Source: Pontiella sulfatireligans
GTDB lineage: Bacteria > Verrucomicrobiota > Kiritimatiellia > Kiritimatiellales > Pontiellaceae
Direction: 5' to 3'
Length of the DNA stretch: 64,000 bases
Assembly: GCF_900890705.1 (NCBI RefSeq)
Contig: NZ_CAAHFH010000002.1
Location: 2,365,458-2,429,457, forward strand
Numbering within the stretch: position 1 is the first letter of the stretch; every line of letters starts with the position of its first letter. Under the pieces are notes generated by a model that was not told where the DNA came from, made no database searches, and saw only the letters and a program-made list of their open reading frames with translations. Made by a program: the position numbers and the translations under genes. This document shows positions 1-11,913 of this stretch, piece after piece.

Positions 1-2
1 GC

Positions 3-488
3 TGGCTGCCCGGCCGTTTCTTCCATGGAGAAAAGAAGGCGCGGATGCTGCTCTACTACACCGGCATCACCCGCGTGGCGCACGATATTCTCGGCGAAAT
101 CGTCCGGGGCATTTTTCTCAACTCCAATTCGCGGCTGGAGACGGTGAACGGCATTGCGCAAGCTTCGGTCTTCTGCCACGATGCGATTCAGCGCGACGAC
201 TTCGAGGCGTTTACCGAAGCGGTGAGGCGCAGTTGGAAGCTCAACAAGCAGCTCGATCCCGGAACCAATCCGCCGGCCGTGCAGCAGATTTTCGACGATG
301 CCGCCGATGATCTAGCCGCAGGAAAGCTGCTCGGCGCTGGAGGAGGGGGCTATCTCTTCATGATTGCCAATGATGCCGACGCCGCCTTGCGGATCAAGCA
401 GCGGCTGGAAGACCACCCGCCCAACGACGGCGCGCGCTTTGTAGATTTCGCCATCTCCGAAACCGGCCTGCAAGTCACGCGGAGCTGA
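3..488 (+). CDS. C-terminal part of a fucokinase-like GHMP kinase (5' end outside window)
   Basis: The reading frame is open from the first bases of the window and stops with TGA at 486-488, so only the last 161 codons are present. A glycine-rich GAGGGGYLF segment (about bases 333-360) is the C-terminal motif of GHMP sugar kinases. The preceding LLYYTGITR...AHDILGEIV stretch resembles the kinase half of bifunctional fucokinase / GDP-fucose pyrophosphorylase (Fkp) as I remember it. Such enzymes phosphorylate L-fucose and make GDP-fucose for surface glycans. Whether the pyrophosphorylase half exists cannot be seen here. It could also be a related heptose or other GHMP kinase. Confidence 0.7.
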   Translation, partial: WLPGRFFHGEKKARMLLYYTGITRVAHDILGEIVRGIFLNSNSRLETVNGIAQASVFCHDAIQRDDFEAFTEAVRRSWKLNKQLDPGTNPPAVQQIFDDAADDLAAGKLLGAGGGGYLFMIANDADAALRIKQRLEDHPPNDGARFVDFAISETGLQVTRS

Positions 489-526
489 TATGTAGACGCG
501 TGCCCCGGGGTGATGGGTAAATTTGT

Positions 527-802
527 TTAAGCGATCTTGAGGATAAGCTTTTTGCCCACGGCCTCGGCGAACTTTTCGATGGTTGAGAGCTTGATGTCTT
601 CGGCGTGGTTTTCGATTCGCGAGATAGCGGTTTTTTTTGTGTTCAAGCGCACGGCAAGCTCTTCTTGGGTTACGCCCGCATCAAGCCGGGCCTGCTTGAG
701 CATGACGCCAATTTTGAACTGCTCGTAGCCGGAGTCGAAGTCTTTTGCGAATTCGGCATCCCGCGCCTTGCGGTCTTTGATGTATTTTTGCAGGTCGCTC
801 AT
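527..802 (-). CDS. XRE-family antitoxin (HigA-like)
   Basis: A 91-residue protein with a helix-turn-helix of the XRE/Cro type at about residues 33-80 (LKQARLDAGVTQEELAVRL, then AISRIENH). This layout is typical of antitoxins that pair with Gp49/HigB-like (DUF891) toxins, binding the toxin and repressing their shared promoter. Its ATG overlaps the original TGA stop of the upstream toxin frame (ATGA overlap at 799-802), so the two were translationally coupled. The antitoxin is intact although the toxin frame is shifted. Confidence 0.85.
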   Translation of the reverse strand: MSDLQKYIKDRKARDAEFAKDFDSGYEQFKIGVMLKQARLDAGVTQEELAVRLNTKKTAISRIENHAEDIKLSTIEKFAEAVGKKLILKIA

Positions 803-1151
803 TTTCTTTTTCTCCTGAAATAATTACGTTTACGTTCCTCGGCAAGCCGTATGGCTTGCCGGGGTGTCTTTTGCGTTTTCTTTTGAAATGCATGGGGCAG
901 AACCACCAGTTTTGGTCCGTCGAAAAACCAAGAAAGCGGAATATATTTCCACCTGCCTTGACTCTAATTTCCCAAAGATCTTCCGTACTAGCCATCTTCT
1001 GGAAATACTGCTTCGGCACAGAATCCAGATCTTCTACCAAACCAACAACCCAAGCCGCTTTTTGTGCCTGTTTCGGAGCGAGAGAGTCTAAGAACTCAGC
1101 CACCGGACTGCGTCCAGCATCGGTTTGGCAGAATATGACTTCCCTAATCAC
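799..1151 (-). pseudogene. Gp49/RelE-type (DUF891) toxin with a one-base frameshift
   Basis: From a GTG at 1151 the frame reads MIREVIFCQTDAGRSPVAEF..., the start of a phage Gp49-like/HigB (DUF891) toxin, an RNase that would cut mRNA on ribosomes. Family-like sequence continues to ...NIFRFLGF and then becomes nonsense. If one base is added to the run of five A at 923-927 (five T in the gene), the other frame continues with FFDGPKLVVLPHAF and ...RKRNYFRRKRK and stops at TGA 799-801, overlapping the antitoxin ATG. A single-base deletion in a homopolymer therefore explains the break. It may be true inactivation, phase variation, or a sequencing error. As given, the frame runs on into the antitoxin gene and would yield a 156-residue aberrant product. 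Confidence 0.8.
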
Positions 1152-1285
1152 AGCCAGAAGTTAACTTGCGAGTTAACAATGGTCAAGGTTGGATTATTTC
1201 CAATGGGTGTAAATATTTCCAATATCAGCCGGTTTTGTTTAGGGTGGGTGGCTTGTTTTAATTGCAGGCTAACCAAGGGATTTGA

Positions 1286-2152
1286 ATGAAGGTATACAAC
1301 GATTGCATTCCGTGTTTTGCGCGGCAAGGGGCGGAAGCGGCGCTGGCCTATGCGCCGGATGATTCGCTTTTGCAACAGGAAGTGATGCGGACGGTGCTGC
1401 GGATTGCGGCGGAGGCGGACTATCAAAAAAGCCCGCCGGAGATTGCGGTCGAATATTTCCGGGCGATTATAAAGCTGACCGGCGAGGCCGATCCGTATGC
1501 CGAGGCCAAGCGCGCCTCGAACGAAGCCGTGATGAAGCTTTTGCCGCAGCTGCGCAAAGAAGTTGCGGAATCCGACCGGCCTCTGGAAACCGCAGTGCGC
1601 ATGGCGATTGCCGGCAACATTATTGATTTCGGCACGCCGCATGGCCAGAAGGACAACGGCCTGTTGGACGTGATCGAGCATGCGGTGCAATCGGACATGT
1701 GCCTCGATGCCTTTGCGGTGTTTGAGAGGCGCATCGAAGACGCCGGGCTGATTCTGTATTTGGGTGACAACTGTGGCGAGGCGGTGCTCGACCGCCTGCT
1801 GATTGAGCAGCTGCCGGCCGAAAAGGTGGTTTACGTTGTGAGGGGCAAGCCGATTCTTAACGATATTACGCCGGTTGAGGTTCCGCAGGTTGGAATCGAT
1901 CAGATTTGCCGCGTGGTCGACAATGGCCACGATGCGCCGGGCGTCGTTATCGGAGAATGCTCGACGGAGTTCCGCGAACTGTTCGACGGGGCGGATATGA
2001 TCATATCCAAGGGGCAGGGCAACTTTGAAACGCTGCAGGACTGCGGCCGCGAGATCTTTTTTCTGATGAAGGTCAAGTGCGACGTAGTCGCTGAAGAAAC
2101 CGGCCTTCCGCTTGGCAGCATCTTTTTCCAGCACTCGGAAGCCTGCGGCTAG
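1286..2152 (+). CDS. DUF89 / ARMT1-like damage-control phosphatase
   Basis: The product has 288 residues and starts MKVYNDCIPCFARQ, like bacterial and archaeal DUF89 proteins. Family motifs are visible: AGNIIDFG at about 109-116, YLGDNCGEAVLDRLL at about 158-172 (the Asp-Asn of the metal site) and KGQGNFE near 240. The family contains metal-dependent phosphatases that remove damaged phosphometabolites; the substrate here is unknown. The ATG has an AAGGGA ribosome binding site 6 nt upstream. Its 3' end overlaps the convergent DUF502 gene by 4 nt. Confidence 0.85.
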   Translation: MKVYNDCIPCFARQGAEAALAYAPDDSLLQQEVMRTVLRIAAEADYQKSPPEIAVEYFRAIIKLTGEADPYAEAKRASNEAVMKLLPQLRKEVAESDRPLETAVRMAIAGNIIDFGTPHGQKDNGLLDVIEHAVQSDMCLDAFAVFERRIEDAGLILYLGDNCGEAVLDRLLIEQLPAEKVVYVVRGKPILNDITPVEVPQVGIDQICRVVDNGHDAPGVVIGECSTEFRELFDGADMIISKGQGNFETLQDCGREIFFLMKVKCDVVAEETGLPLGSIFFQHSEACG

Positions 2153-2766
2153 TCCTTCTTCATGGAGTTAATGAGCGCCCCGGAACCTGCTCCGCAGGAG
2201 ATGACTGAGCGCATGGCGTCTTCCACGGCCACATCCACCGGATGAACATATTTTTCATTCAGGTGATAGATGAAGCCTGACGTCGGGTTGGGGCCCGTTG
2301 GAACGAACACCGTCACAGTGCCGTTGGCGTGCTGGTCGGTAATGAAGGCGGTCACTTTGGTGTCGTTTTCAAAAATCTGCACCAGCGCGACCGAGGAGAA
2401 GGGCGACTGTTTTTTGCCGAGGAACTGGTTTACGGTTTCTTTCACCATCTTGTAGCCCGGCGCCTTGCTCAGCAAGCTGCTTTCAAACCCGTTGTAGATC
2501 CATCGTCCAATGCGGGTCCTCACGAAAAGCCCGACCATGAAACAGCCCAATACGATGACGCACAGGACAATGGCAGTGGCGATCAGCTCGTCGTAGCGGT
2601 CCGGCAGGGTAAGGTTGTCGACCACCAGGTTGGTCAGCGGTTGGATGCCGCCGCCCACCACGCCGAAAAGCCACTTGAACGCAAAGATGAGTATGATCGT
2701 CGGCAGGATGACGATCACGCCGCCGAGGATGGTCGTTTTGAAAAAATTCTTGGTTCGATTCAGCAT
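2149..2766 (-). CDS. DUF502 inner-membrane protein
   Basis: A 205-residue protein of the DUF502 family. It has two strong hydrophobic segments, about residues 11-33 (TTILGGVIVILPTIILIFAF) and 52-73 (IATAIVLCVIVLGCFMVGLF), followed by a soluble region with the family's TVFVPTGPNPTSGFIY segment. Function is not established. I chose the ATG at 2766 because a GGAG box lies just upstream; a longer frame from 2832 would run into the promoter of the divergent ThiF gene at 2838 and adds nothing family-like. Confidence 0.85.
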   Translation of the reverse strand: MLNRTKNFFKTTILGGVIVILPTIILIFAFKWLFGVVGGGIQPLTNLVVDNLTLPDRYDELIATAIVLCVIVLGCFMVGLFVRTRIGRWIYNGFESSLLSKAPGYKMVKETVNQFLGKKQSPFSSVALVQIFENDTKVTAFITDQHANGTVTVFVPTGPNPTSGFIYHLNEKYVHPVDVAVEDAMRSVISCGAGSGALINSMKKD

Positions 2767-2837
2767 GAAGTCTCCGTGTTGGGTTGCATCGTATAAAAAC
2801 CATCGACGGCGGAAAGATAAAACATTAGACAAATGGG

Positions 2838-3629
2838 ATGAAAATCCAGCTTAACGAACGGGAAATTGAGATTGAGGCGGGAGCGACGCTGTTTCAGTTG
2901 CGCGATGCAGAAAAGCCGGAGGCCGATGTGTTGGTCTACAACGGCGCGGCCGTTTCCGAGAATATGGCCTTGGCGGAAGGCGACTGCATCAATCTGATCC
3001 AGCGCGGTGAAATTCTTCCCGTCGAAGAGCTGGAAGCGGTTATGGCTTCGCGCCATACGCCCGGCGTGCACGAAAAAATCAAGGGTGCAACCGTCGGCAT
3101 CGCCGGTTTGGGCGGTCTTGGTTCTTCCATCGCTGTGGCGCTCGCACGCATCGGGGTCGGCAAGCTGGTGCTGGCCGACTTCGACGTCGTCGAGCCCAGC
3201 AACCTCAACCGCCAGCAATACTTCATCGACCAGCTCGGCCAGACCAAAGCTGAAGCGCTCGAAACCAACCTCAAGCGGATCAATCCCTATGTGGAATACG
3301 AAACACACTGCGTGCGCGTGACGCCCGAAAACATTTCAACGCTCTTTGGCAAAGTCGATGTGATGGTCGAGGCATTCGACCGCGCCGACCAAAAGGCGAT
3401 GCTGCTGCAGGCCTTCAAGGGCGCGCCGATCGTGGCCGCCTCCGGCATGGCCGGCTACGGCCCGGGCGAAACCATTGGCGTGCGCAAGATGGGGGAGCGC
3501 ATTTACATTGTCGGCGACCTTGAAGCCGGTGCGGCGCCCGGTTGCGGGCTGATGGCGCCGCGCGTCGGCATCGCCGCCCATATGCAGGCGAATGTGGTGC
3601 TGCGCATTCTGCTGGGCGCAGAGAATTAA
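2838..3629 (+). CDS. thiF: ThiS-ThiF fusion-type sulfur-carrier adenylyltransferase
   Basis: This 263-residue protein has an N-terminal beta-grasp, ThiS-like region (about 1-58, MKIQLNEREIEIEAGAT...) without the terminal Gly-Gly, followed by an E1/ThiF Rossmann domain. The ATP motif GIAGLGGLGSS is at 87-97, NLNRQQY (adenylation Arg) at 122-128, and a conserved Cys in APGCGLMAP near 234. ThiF activates the C-terminus of the sulfur carrier ThiS in thiazole synthesis. This architecture matches the 'family 2' ThiF common in anaerobes. No other thi gene lies in the window, so the partner carrier must be elsewhere. Confidence 0.8.
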   Translation: MKIQLNEREIEIEAGATLFQLRDAEKPEADVLVYNGAAVSENMALAEGDCINLIQRGEILPVEELEAVMASRHTPGVHEKIKGATVGIAGLGGLGSSIAVALARIGVGKLVLADFDVVEPSNLNRQQYFIDQLGQTKAEALETNLKRINPYVEYETHCVRVTPENISTLFGKVDVMVEAFDRADQKAMLLQAFKGAPIVAASGMAGYGPGETIGVRKMGERIYIVGDLEAGAAPGCGLMAPRVGIAAHMQANVVLRILLGAEN

Positions 3630-4252
3630 AACGCCTTGACGAGAAACAGTGTTCCGAGGCAGACGAGTGCAATGCCGCAGACGATAAAGACGCCGCGATA
3701 AACCGCGGGCGGGCAAAGCCGGCGTCCGGCTGATACGCTGAACGAGACCAGGCTGTACCATGCGAGATCAGCCAAAATATGCCCTAGATAGAAGCTGAGC
3801 AGCCCGATAATCCCAAACTGAAGCGATTGGGTCACGAAGCCCATCCCAACGGTCACCCACCAGATAATCCAGTACGGATTCGTTAGGCTGAGGACGATGC
3901 CGGCCCATACCGGGCCATAGGGCGAATCCGCGCCTTTTGCATGTAGCGCATCCTCGGTGGTCTGCTTGTTTGTAATGATGATTTTTCCACCCATCCAAAG
4001 CAGCACGGCCCCGCCGGCCGATAGGAAAACCATGGACACAACCGGGTGCTGGAAGAAGGGGCCGAGGCCTGCGGCGATCAAGGTCAGCAGCAGGATTTCG
4101 AGGATTGCGTGCCCCAGCACAATCAGCGGGCCGGCTTTGAAGCCACGCTTAAGCGTTTCGCTGATGGTGACCGTCAGCACCGGCCCCGGAGCCATTGCGC
4201 CGGATAGACCAACCACAAACGCCCCCGCAAAAATTGTAAGAAGTGAAAACAT
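3626..4252 (-). CDS. LysE/ArgO-family amino-acid exporter
   Basis: A 208-residue polytopic membrane protein starting MFSLLTIFAGAFVVGLSGAMAPGPVL. The (S/G)xxPGP motif in the first helix is the signature of LysE/RhtB translocators, which export basic or neutral amino acids. About six hydrophobic segments can be counted, as usual for the family. It converges on the ThiF gene with a 4-nt overlap of the stops. Substrate cannot be read from sequence. Confidence 0.85.
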   Translation of the reverse strand: MFSLLTIFAGAFVVGLSGAMAPGPVLTVTISETLKRGFKAGPLIVLGHAILEILLLTLIAAGLGPFFQHPVVSMVFLSAGGAVLLWMGGKIIITNKQTTEDALHAKGADSPYGPVWAGIVLSLTNPYWIIWWVTVGMGFVTQSLQFGIIGLLSFYLGHILADLAWYSLVSFSVSAGRRLCPPAVYRGVFIVCGIALVCLGTLFLVKAF

Positions 4253-4288
4253 GGGCTATAGGTTACGTGAAGAACTTGGAGATGCCCA

Positions 4289-4615
4289 TTGAAAAGAAAC
4301 CTGTATGAACAAATACCCGACGATTTGCCTGCAGAGCTGATGACGGTTTTGGCGGAAGGCGAGGGCGTGAAGATTGAGCGGATCGTCTCCGACGGCCACG
4401 CATCGCCGGAAGGTTTTTGGTACGATCAGGAGCAGTACGAGTGGGTGCTGCTGGTTTCCGGCTCCGCTGTACTGGCTTTCGAAGACAAAGCGGTTGCACT
4501 CAAACCCGGCGACCACCTGCTCATTCCGGCGCATCAGCGCCATCGCGTTGAAGCAACCTCGCAAACGGAAAAAACCATTTGGCTGGCGGTATTTTATGAA
4601 AACGACGCGATTTAA
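4289..4615 (+). CDS. small cupin-domain protein
   Basis: A 108-residue single-domain cupin. The second cupin motif is clear in LKPGDHLLIPAHQRHRV (about 72-88), including histidines expected to bind metal. Start is TTG at 4289 with a GGAG box about 8 nt before it; no in-frame ATG is better placed. Its end overlaps the next gene by 20 nt, so the two are probably translationally coupled. Function is unknown. Confidence 0.75.
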   Translation: MKRNLYEQIPDDLPAELMTVLAEGEGVKIERIVSDGHASPEGFWYDQEQYEWVLLVSGSAVLAFEDKAVALKPGDHLLIPAHQRHRVEATSQTEKTIWLAVFYENDAI

Positions 4616-5291
4616 AGTAGGCGATTATGCAGTGCTGGCGGTGCCGGTGCTGTCCGACAACTTTGTTTATCTGGTTTGCCGTGCCGGGCAAGCGGTGCTG
4701 ATTGATGCCGGCGAGGCGAAACCGGTTTTCCGTGCGCTGGAAAAAGAAAGCCTCCAGCTGCTGGATATTTTGATCACCCACACGCACCACGACCATATCG
4801 GCGGGTGCCGCGCCATTCAGGACCGGCTCGGAGTGCAGTCGACCAGTCCGGGGGTTGAAGCGCGCGAGGTTTCAATGCTCGGAACCGTCTGCCGGTCCTT
4901 TGCGACGCCGGGGCATATGGCCATGCACAAGTGCTACTATTTTCCTGAACTCGGAATCGTGTTTACGGGCGACACGCTCATCAACGGCGCCTGCGGCCGC
5001 CTGCTGGGCGGCACGGCGGAGCAGCTGTTCAACAGCCTGCAGCTCATCAAGCAGCTTCCGGATGAAACGATGGTCTTTGGGGGGCACGACTATCTCGCCG
5101 ACAACATGGCATTTGCCCTTTCGGTCGAGCCGGGCAATGCAGACATGCAGGCGCGCCTCGCGCTCTACCGCACCGATCCGGCCTCGGCGATCTTCGCAAC
5201 GCTGGTGGAGGAAAAGAAAACCAATCCTTTCCTCCGCGTCGCATCCGTTGAAGAGTTCGCCGCGCTCCGGAAACTGAAGGATCGATTTTAA
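4596..5291 (+). CDS. metallo-beta-lactamase-fold hydrolase, glyoxalase II-like
   Basis: A 231-residue MBL-fold hydrolase. THTHHDHIGG (about 60-69) is the zinc-binding HxHxDH motif. TGDTLINGACGRLLGG and FGGHDYLADNMAFALSVEP resemble the corresponding segments of hydroxyacylglutathione hydrolase (GloB). It would hydrolyse S-lactoylglutathione-like thioesters in methylglyoxal detoxification. I start it at ATG 4596, inside the end of the cupin gene; the longer frame upstream is the shifted shadow of the cupin. A glyoxalase I partner is not in the window. Confidence 0.75.
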   Translation: MKTTRFKVGDYAVLAVPVLSDNFVYLVCRAGQAVLIDAGEAKPVFRALEKESLQLLDILITHTHHDHIGGCRAIQDRLGVQSTSPGVEAREVSMLGTVCRSFATPGHMAMHKCYYFPELGIVFTGDTLINGACGRLLGGTAEQLFNSLQLIKQLPDETMVFGGHDYLADNMAFALSVEPGNADMQARLALYRTDPASAIFATLVEEKKTNPFLRVASVEEFAALRKLKDRF

Positions 5292-5359
5292 GCACCAAGA
5301 CACAAAGAGCACGAAACAGAGGAAGCTTAGAGTCCTTTGTGTCTTAGTGCTTGTTTTTT
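5290..5359 (+). terminator. rho-independent terminator after the glyoxalase II-like gene
   Basis: An 18-bp stem with one mismatch is formed by AAGCACCAAGACACAAAG (5290-5307) and CTTTGTGTCTTAGTGCTT (5335-5352). A GTTTTTT tract follows on the plus strand. It begins at the stop codon of the plus-strand hydrolase and faces the convergent HIT gene. Confidence 0.75.
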
Positions 5360-5805
5360 ATCCGTTGAACAGCGGGTAGAGCGCGTTGTATTGCTCCATG
5401 AGGGCTTGGGGCATGACGCGGGTGTCGGCGAGGACGGGCATAAAGTTGGTGTCGCCGATCCAACGCGGAACGATGTGCTGGTGGATGTGGTCTTTCAGCC
5501 CGGCGCCGGCCGCGCCGCCGAGGTTGTAGCCGAGGTTCAGCCCGTCGGGCTTGAGTTCAGCCTTTAGGATTTCAACGGCTTCGATGGTGAGGTCGGTCAT
5601 TTCGAGCCGCTCTTCGGGGGTCATGTCTTTGAGGTGTTCGAGATGGCGGTAGGGGGTAACCATCAAATGCCCGCCGGTATAAGGATAGCGGTTCATGACA
5701 ACGGCGCAGGTTTTTCCGCGCTTGAGCACCAGATTGTCGCGGTCGCTGCTCTCGGCAAACATTTTGCAGAGGAAGCACCCGCCTTCCTTGTCGGCCAGAA
5801 TATAT

Positions 5806-9360
<3,555 letters not shown>

Positions 9361-9387
9361 ATGAGTAAAAAGTATGTAGTCCCGCCT

Positions 9388-10581
9388 TTAGGCGGCTTTT
9401 GTTTGAGTGTCTAAGATTTCGTTATTGTGAAAGTTCGTCATTCCGTTCTGAAAGGAGGTTTCGATTAAGCGGCGTTCCCGCTCGATTTCGAGTTTGAGCT
9501 GCTCTTCGGTGGGCAGACAAAGCATATATTTGGAGGCGAAGATTTGTTTTCGGTCGCTGAGTACGGAATAGCGGGCAACCGTGTCGCACTTCTCTGTGCA
9601 GAGGATAAGGCCAATGGTCGGGTTGTCATCTTCTGCAATGAAAAGCCCGTCAAACATTCGAACATAGCCATCCATCTGTCCTACGTCCGCATGGGTCAGT
9701 TTTCCGAGCTTTAAATCGATTAGCAGGTAAAACTTCAGCTTGCAGTGGTAAAATATCAAATCGATAAAGCGGTCGTCCTCTTCGATGCGGATATGCTTTT
9801 GGCGGGCAACAAAGGCGAAGCCGTTGCCGAGTTCCAGCAGGAAGCGTTGCAAATGGGTGATGATGGCCCGTTCCAGATCCGATTCGTGCAGTTCAGCAGC
9901 GTTTGGATAGCTGAGAAATTCCAGCACATAAGGATTCTTAAGGATCTCCGCAGCGGACGGAGCTGTTTTTTGCAGCTGCCGCCCTTCCGCGATCAGCTTG
10001 TTCGGTTGCTGACTATGCAGACTGCGCTCATAGTATTGGGTGTGGATTTGGCGTTCCAGTGTGCGTTTATCCCAGCCTCCCTCACTGGCTTCACATTCGT
10101 AAAATGCGCGGGCCTTTTCATCCTTCACCCGCATCAGCGCACGATAGTGAGACCAAGTCAGTTGAGAGGAAAAGCCATGCTCCAATTCTATCCCCATTGG
10201 GAAGAGAATTCCCTCATTTGCAGATTCGCTACTCTCTGGGCAGCTTTTTGGGCCTTTGGGAAATTGGCTACCCGCCGGGTAGCCAATTCCATCCATTCGC
10301 TGTGGATATGCCTGGTAGAATTGTCTGAAGTTCTTAAGGTTGGCTATTGAAAAGCCCCTCCCAAATCTTTCCGTCAGCCTTGTGGACAGTTCTTCCACAA
10401 CCTGTTTCCCATATTCTGCCCGTTGTTTGCCTTCCTGTAATTCCTCCACAATCTCACGCCCGATCAGCCAATAAGCCGTGACCATGTTGGAGTTGACCGC
10501 ACGGACAACGTTGTTCCGAGCCTGTTCAAGAATCGCGGCCACGCGTCCGAAGAGGTCTTGGTTGTTCAACTCGTTATTCAC
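9388..10581 (-). CDS. DUF1016 (YhcG-type) PDDEXK nuclease-domain protein
   Basis: A 397-residue protein with the DUF1016 N-terminal region (ILEQARNNVVRAVNSNMVTAYWLIGREI, about 17-44) and the C-terminal YhcG PD-(D/E)XK domain. The latter contains DDRFIDLIFYHCKLKFYLLIDLKLG (about 273-297), with D..D-x(n)-DLK as the probable catalytic acid/lysine set. Family members are putative restriction-like nucleases, often near restriction-modification genes. Here it sits between sbcD (13 nt upstream) and sbcC (27 nt downstream), suggesting co-transcription and work on the same DNA ends. The region around residues 92-125 varies from other family members I recall. Confidence 0.85.
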   Translation of the reverse strand: MNNELNNQDLFGRVAAILEQARNNVVRAVNSNMVTAYWLIGREIVEELQEGKQRAEYGKQVVEELSTRLTERFGRGFSIANLKNFRQFYQAYPQRMDGIGYPAGSQFPKGPKSCPESSESANEGILFPMGIELEHGFSSQLTWSHYRALMRVKDEKARAFYECEASEGGWDKRTLERQIHTQYYERSLHSQQPNKLIAEGRQLQKTAPSAAEILKNPYVLEFLSYPNAAELHESDLERAIITHLQRFLLELGNGFAFVARQKHIRIEEDDRFIDLIFYHCKLKFYLLIDLKLGKLTHADVGQMDGYVRMFDGLFIAEDDNPTIGLILCTEKCDTVARYSVLSDRKQIFASKYMLCLPTEEQLKLEIERERRLIETSFQNGMTNFHNNEILDTQTKAA

Positions 10582-10593
10582 GGTCTCTCCTTC

Positions 10594-11811
10594 TTATTCC
10601 GCTTTCGCATCGGCTTCGTGGAGGGTTTGGAGGATTTCGGTGTAGCTGGCGGTGAGGGCGGCGCGCTGCTCGGCGGGAACTTCGTATTCTTCGAGGCAGC
10701 GGGCGAAGACATCGGCCGGTTCGAGGTCGTCGAGGGTTTCGGCGGTATCGATCCGTTGGAGGACGCGGTCCATGACGCGCTTGTTCTTGATGCGGCGGAT
10801 TTCGAGGGAGGTGCCTTCGATGGCCGCTTCGACCTGTTCGCGCAGGTCGGGGATGAGTTCGGCGGCGGTGTATTCCACTTCAACCCAGGCGTTGGAGCCT
10901 TCGAGCTTGAGCTGTTTGAGCGCGGCGAGGGTGTCGTCGATCCCGCCCGACACGCGGCGGAGGGGCTGGAAGCAGGGAATGGGGATCTCTTCAATCTGCG
11001 GCGCGCGACCGGCGAAGGTGATTTCGAGGACGATCTTTTGCTGGTTGGCTTCGCCGAAGCCCATGGGAATGGGCGAGCCGCAATAGCGCATGGTTTCGGA
11101 GCCCGCGATTTTTTGGGGCACATGCAGATGGCCGAGGGCAAGATAGTCGAAGCAGGCGGGAAATGCGGAGGCCTCCACATGGTCGAGCGATCCAACATTG
11201 AGGTCGCGCACGCCGTCGTCGGCCACGGTGGTGCCGCCAGCGGCGAAACAATGCCCCATTCCAATGATTGGAATCTTCTGCTCGCTGCGCTCCGCTTCGG
11301 CCCGTTTGCCGATTCCGTGGTAGTGGGCGCGGTAGCCTTCGGCCAGTTTGGCACGCTTGTCGTCCATCGATTCACCGGTTTCGGATTGGCGAATGTCGCG
11401 GTCGCGTAAATAGGGGACGGCGCAGACGATGGCTTCTGGCACGCCTTCTTGGTTTTGGCAGATGAGCAGTTCGTCCTCGGCCATGGTGCCGACCACATGG
11501 ATGTTGAGCGCGCGCAACATGGTTTTGGGCGCATCGAGAAAGGATGGGGAGTCGTGGTTGCCGCCAATGACGATGATGTGGCGGCACGCGGTGGATTGAG
11601 CGACGCGGGTGAGGAAGGAATAGTAGAGGTTTTGGGCGCGGTTGCTGGGTGCGGTGGTGTCGAAAATGTCGCCGGCAACCAGCAGGATGTCGATGTGGTG
11701 CTGTTCGATGTGTTCCGCCAGCCAGTCTAGGAATGCCCCGAACTCAGCGTAGCGCGCCCGTCCGTAGAGGGAGCGTCCCAAGTGCCAGTCCGAGGTGTGC
11801 AGTATCTTCAT
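10594..11811 (-). CDS. sbcD: SbcD, MRE11-like nuclease subunit
   Basis: A 405-residue calcineurin-like phosphoesterase. MKILHTSDWHLGRSL contains the DxH metal motif, AGDIFDTTAP the second motif and GGNHDSP the GNHD motif. The C-terminal part matches the SbcD capping region. It is the nuclease partner of SbcC. The ATG at 11811 has an AAAGGA box 7 nt upstream; the in-frame ATG at 11850 adds an unconserved extension. It is the first gene of the string sbcD, DUF1016, sbcC, HIT and diverges from holA across about 100 nt, which should hold both promoters. Confidence 0.93.
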   Translation of the reverse strand: MKILHTSDWHLGRSLYGRARYAEFGAFLDWLAEHIEQHHIDILLVAGDIFDTTAPSNRAQNLYYSFLTRVAQSTACRHIIVIGGNHDSPSFLDAPKTMLRALNIHVVGTMAEDELLICQNQEGVPEAIVCAVPYLRDRDIRQSETGESMDDKRAKLAEGYRAHYHGIGKRAEAERSEQKIPIIGMGHCFAAGGTTVADDGVRDLNVGSLDHVEASAFPACFDYLALGHLHVPQKIAGSETMRYCGSPIPMGFGEANQQKIVLEITFAGRAPQIEEIPIPCFQPLRRVSGGIDDTLAALKQLKLEGSNAWVEVEYTAAELIPDLREQVEAAIEGTSLEIRRIKNKRVMDRVLQRIDTAETLDDLEPADVFARCLEEYEVPAEQRAALTASYTEILQTLHEADAKAE

Positions 11812-11913
11812 GAGTGAGTCCTTTGCGGGCCGTACCGAAACGCGCTTCATGTTTTCGGTTTCAAACGAACGGATTAAATCATATCTTCCAACGATTCGAA
11901 CAGGAAGAAACTC

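Noticed and set aside
681..1151. A genuine 156-residue protein spanning toxin and antitoxin
   Set aside because: Family similarity is lost at the homopolymer and the tail reads through the antitoxin gene in another frame.
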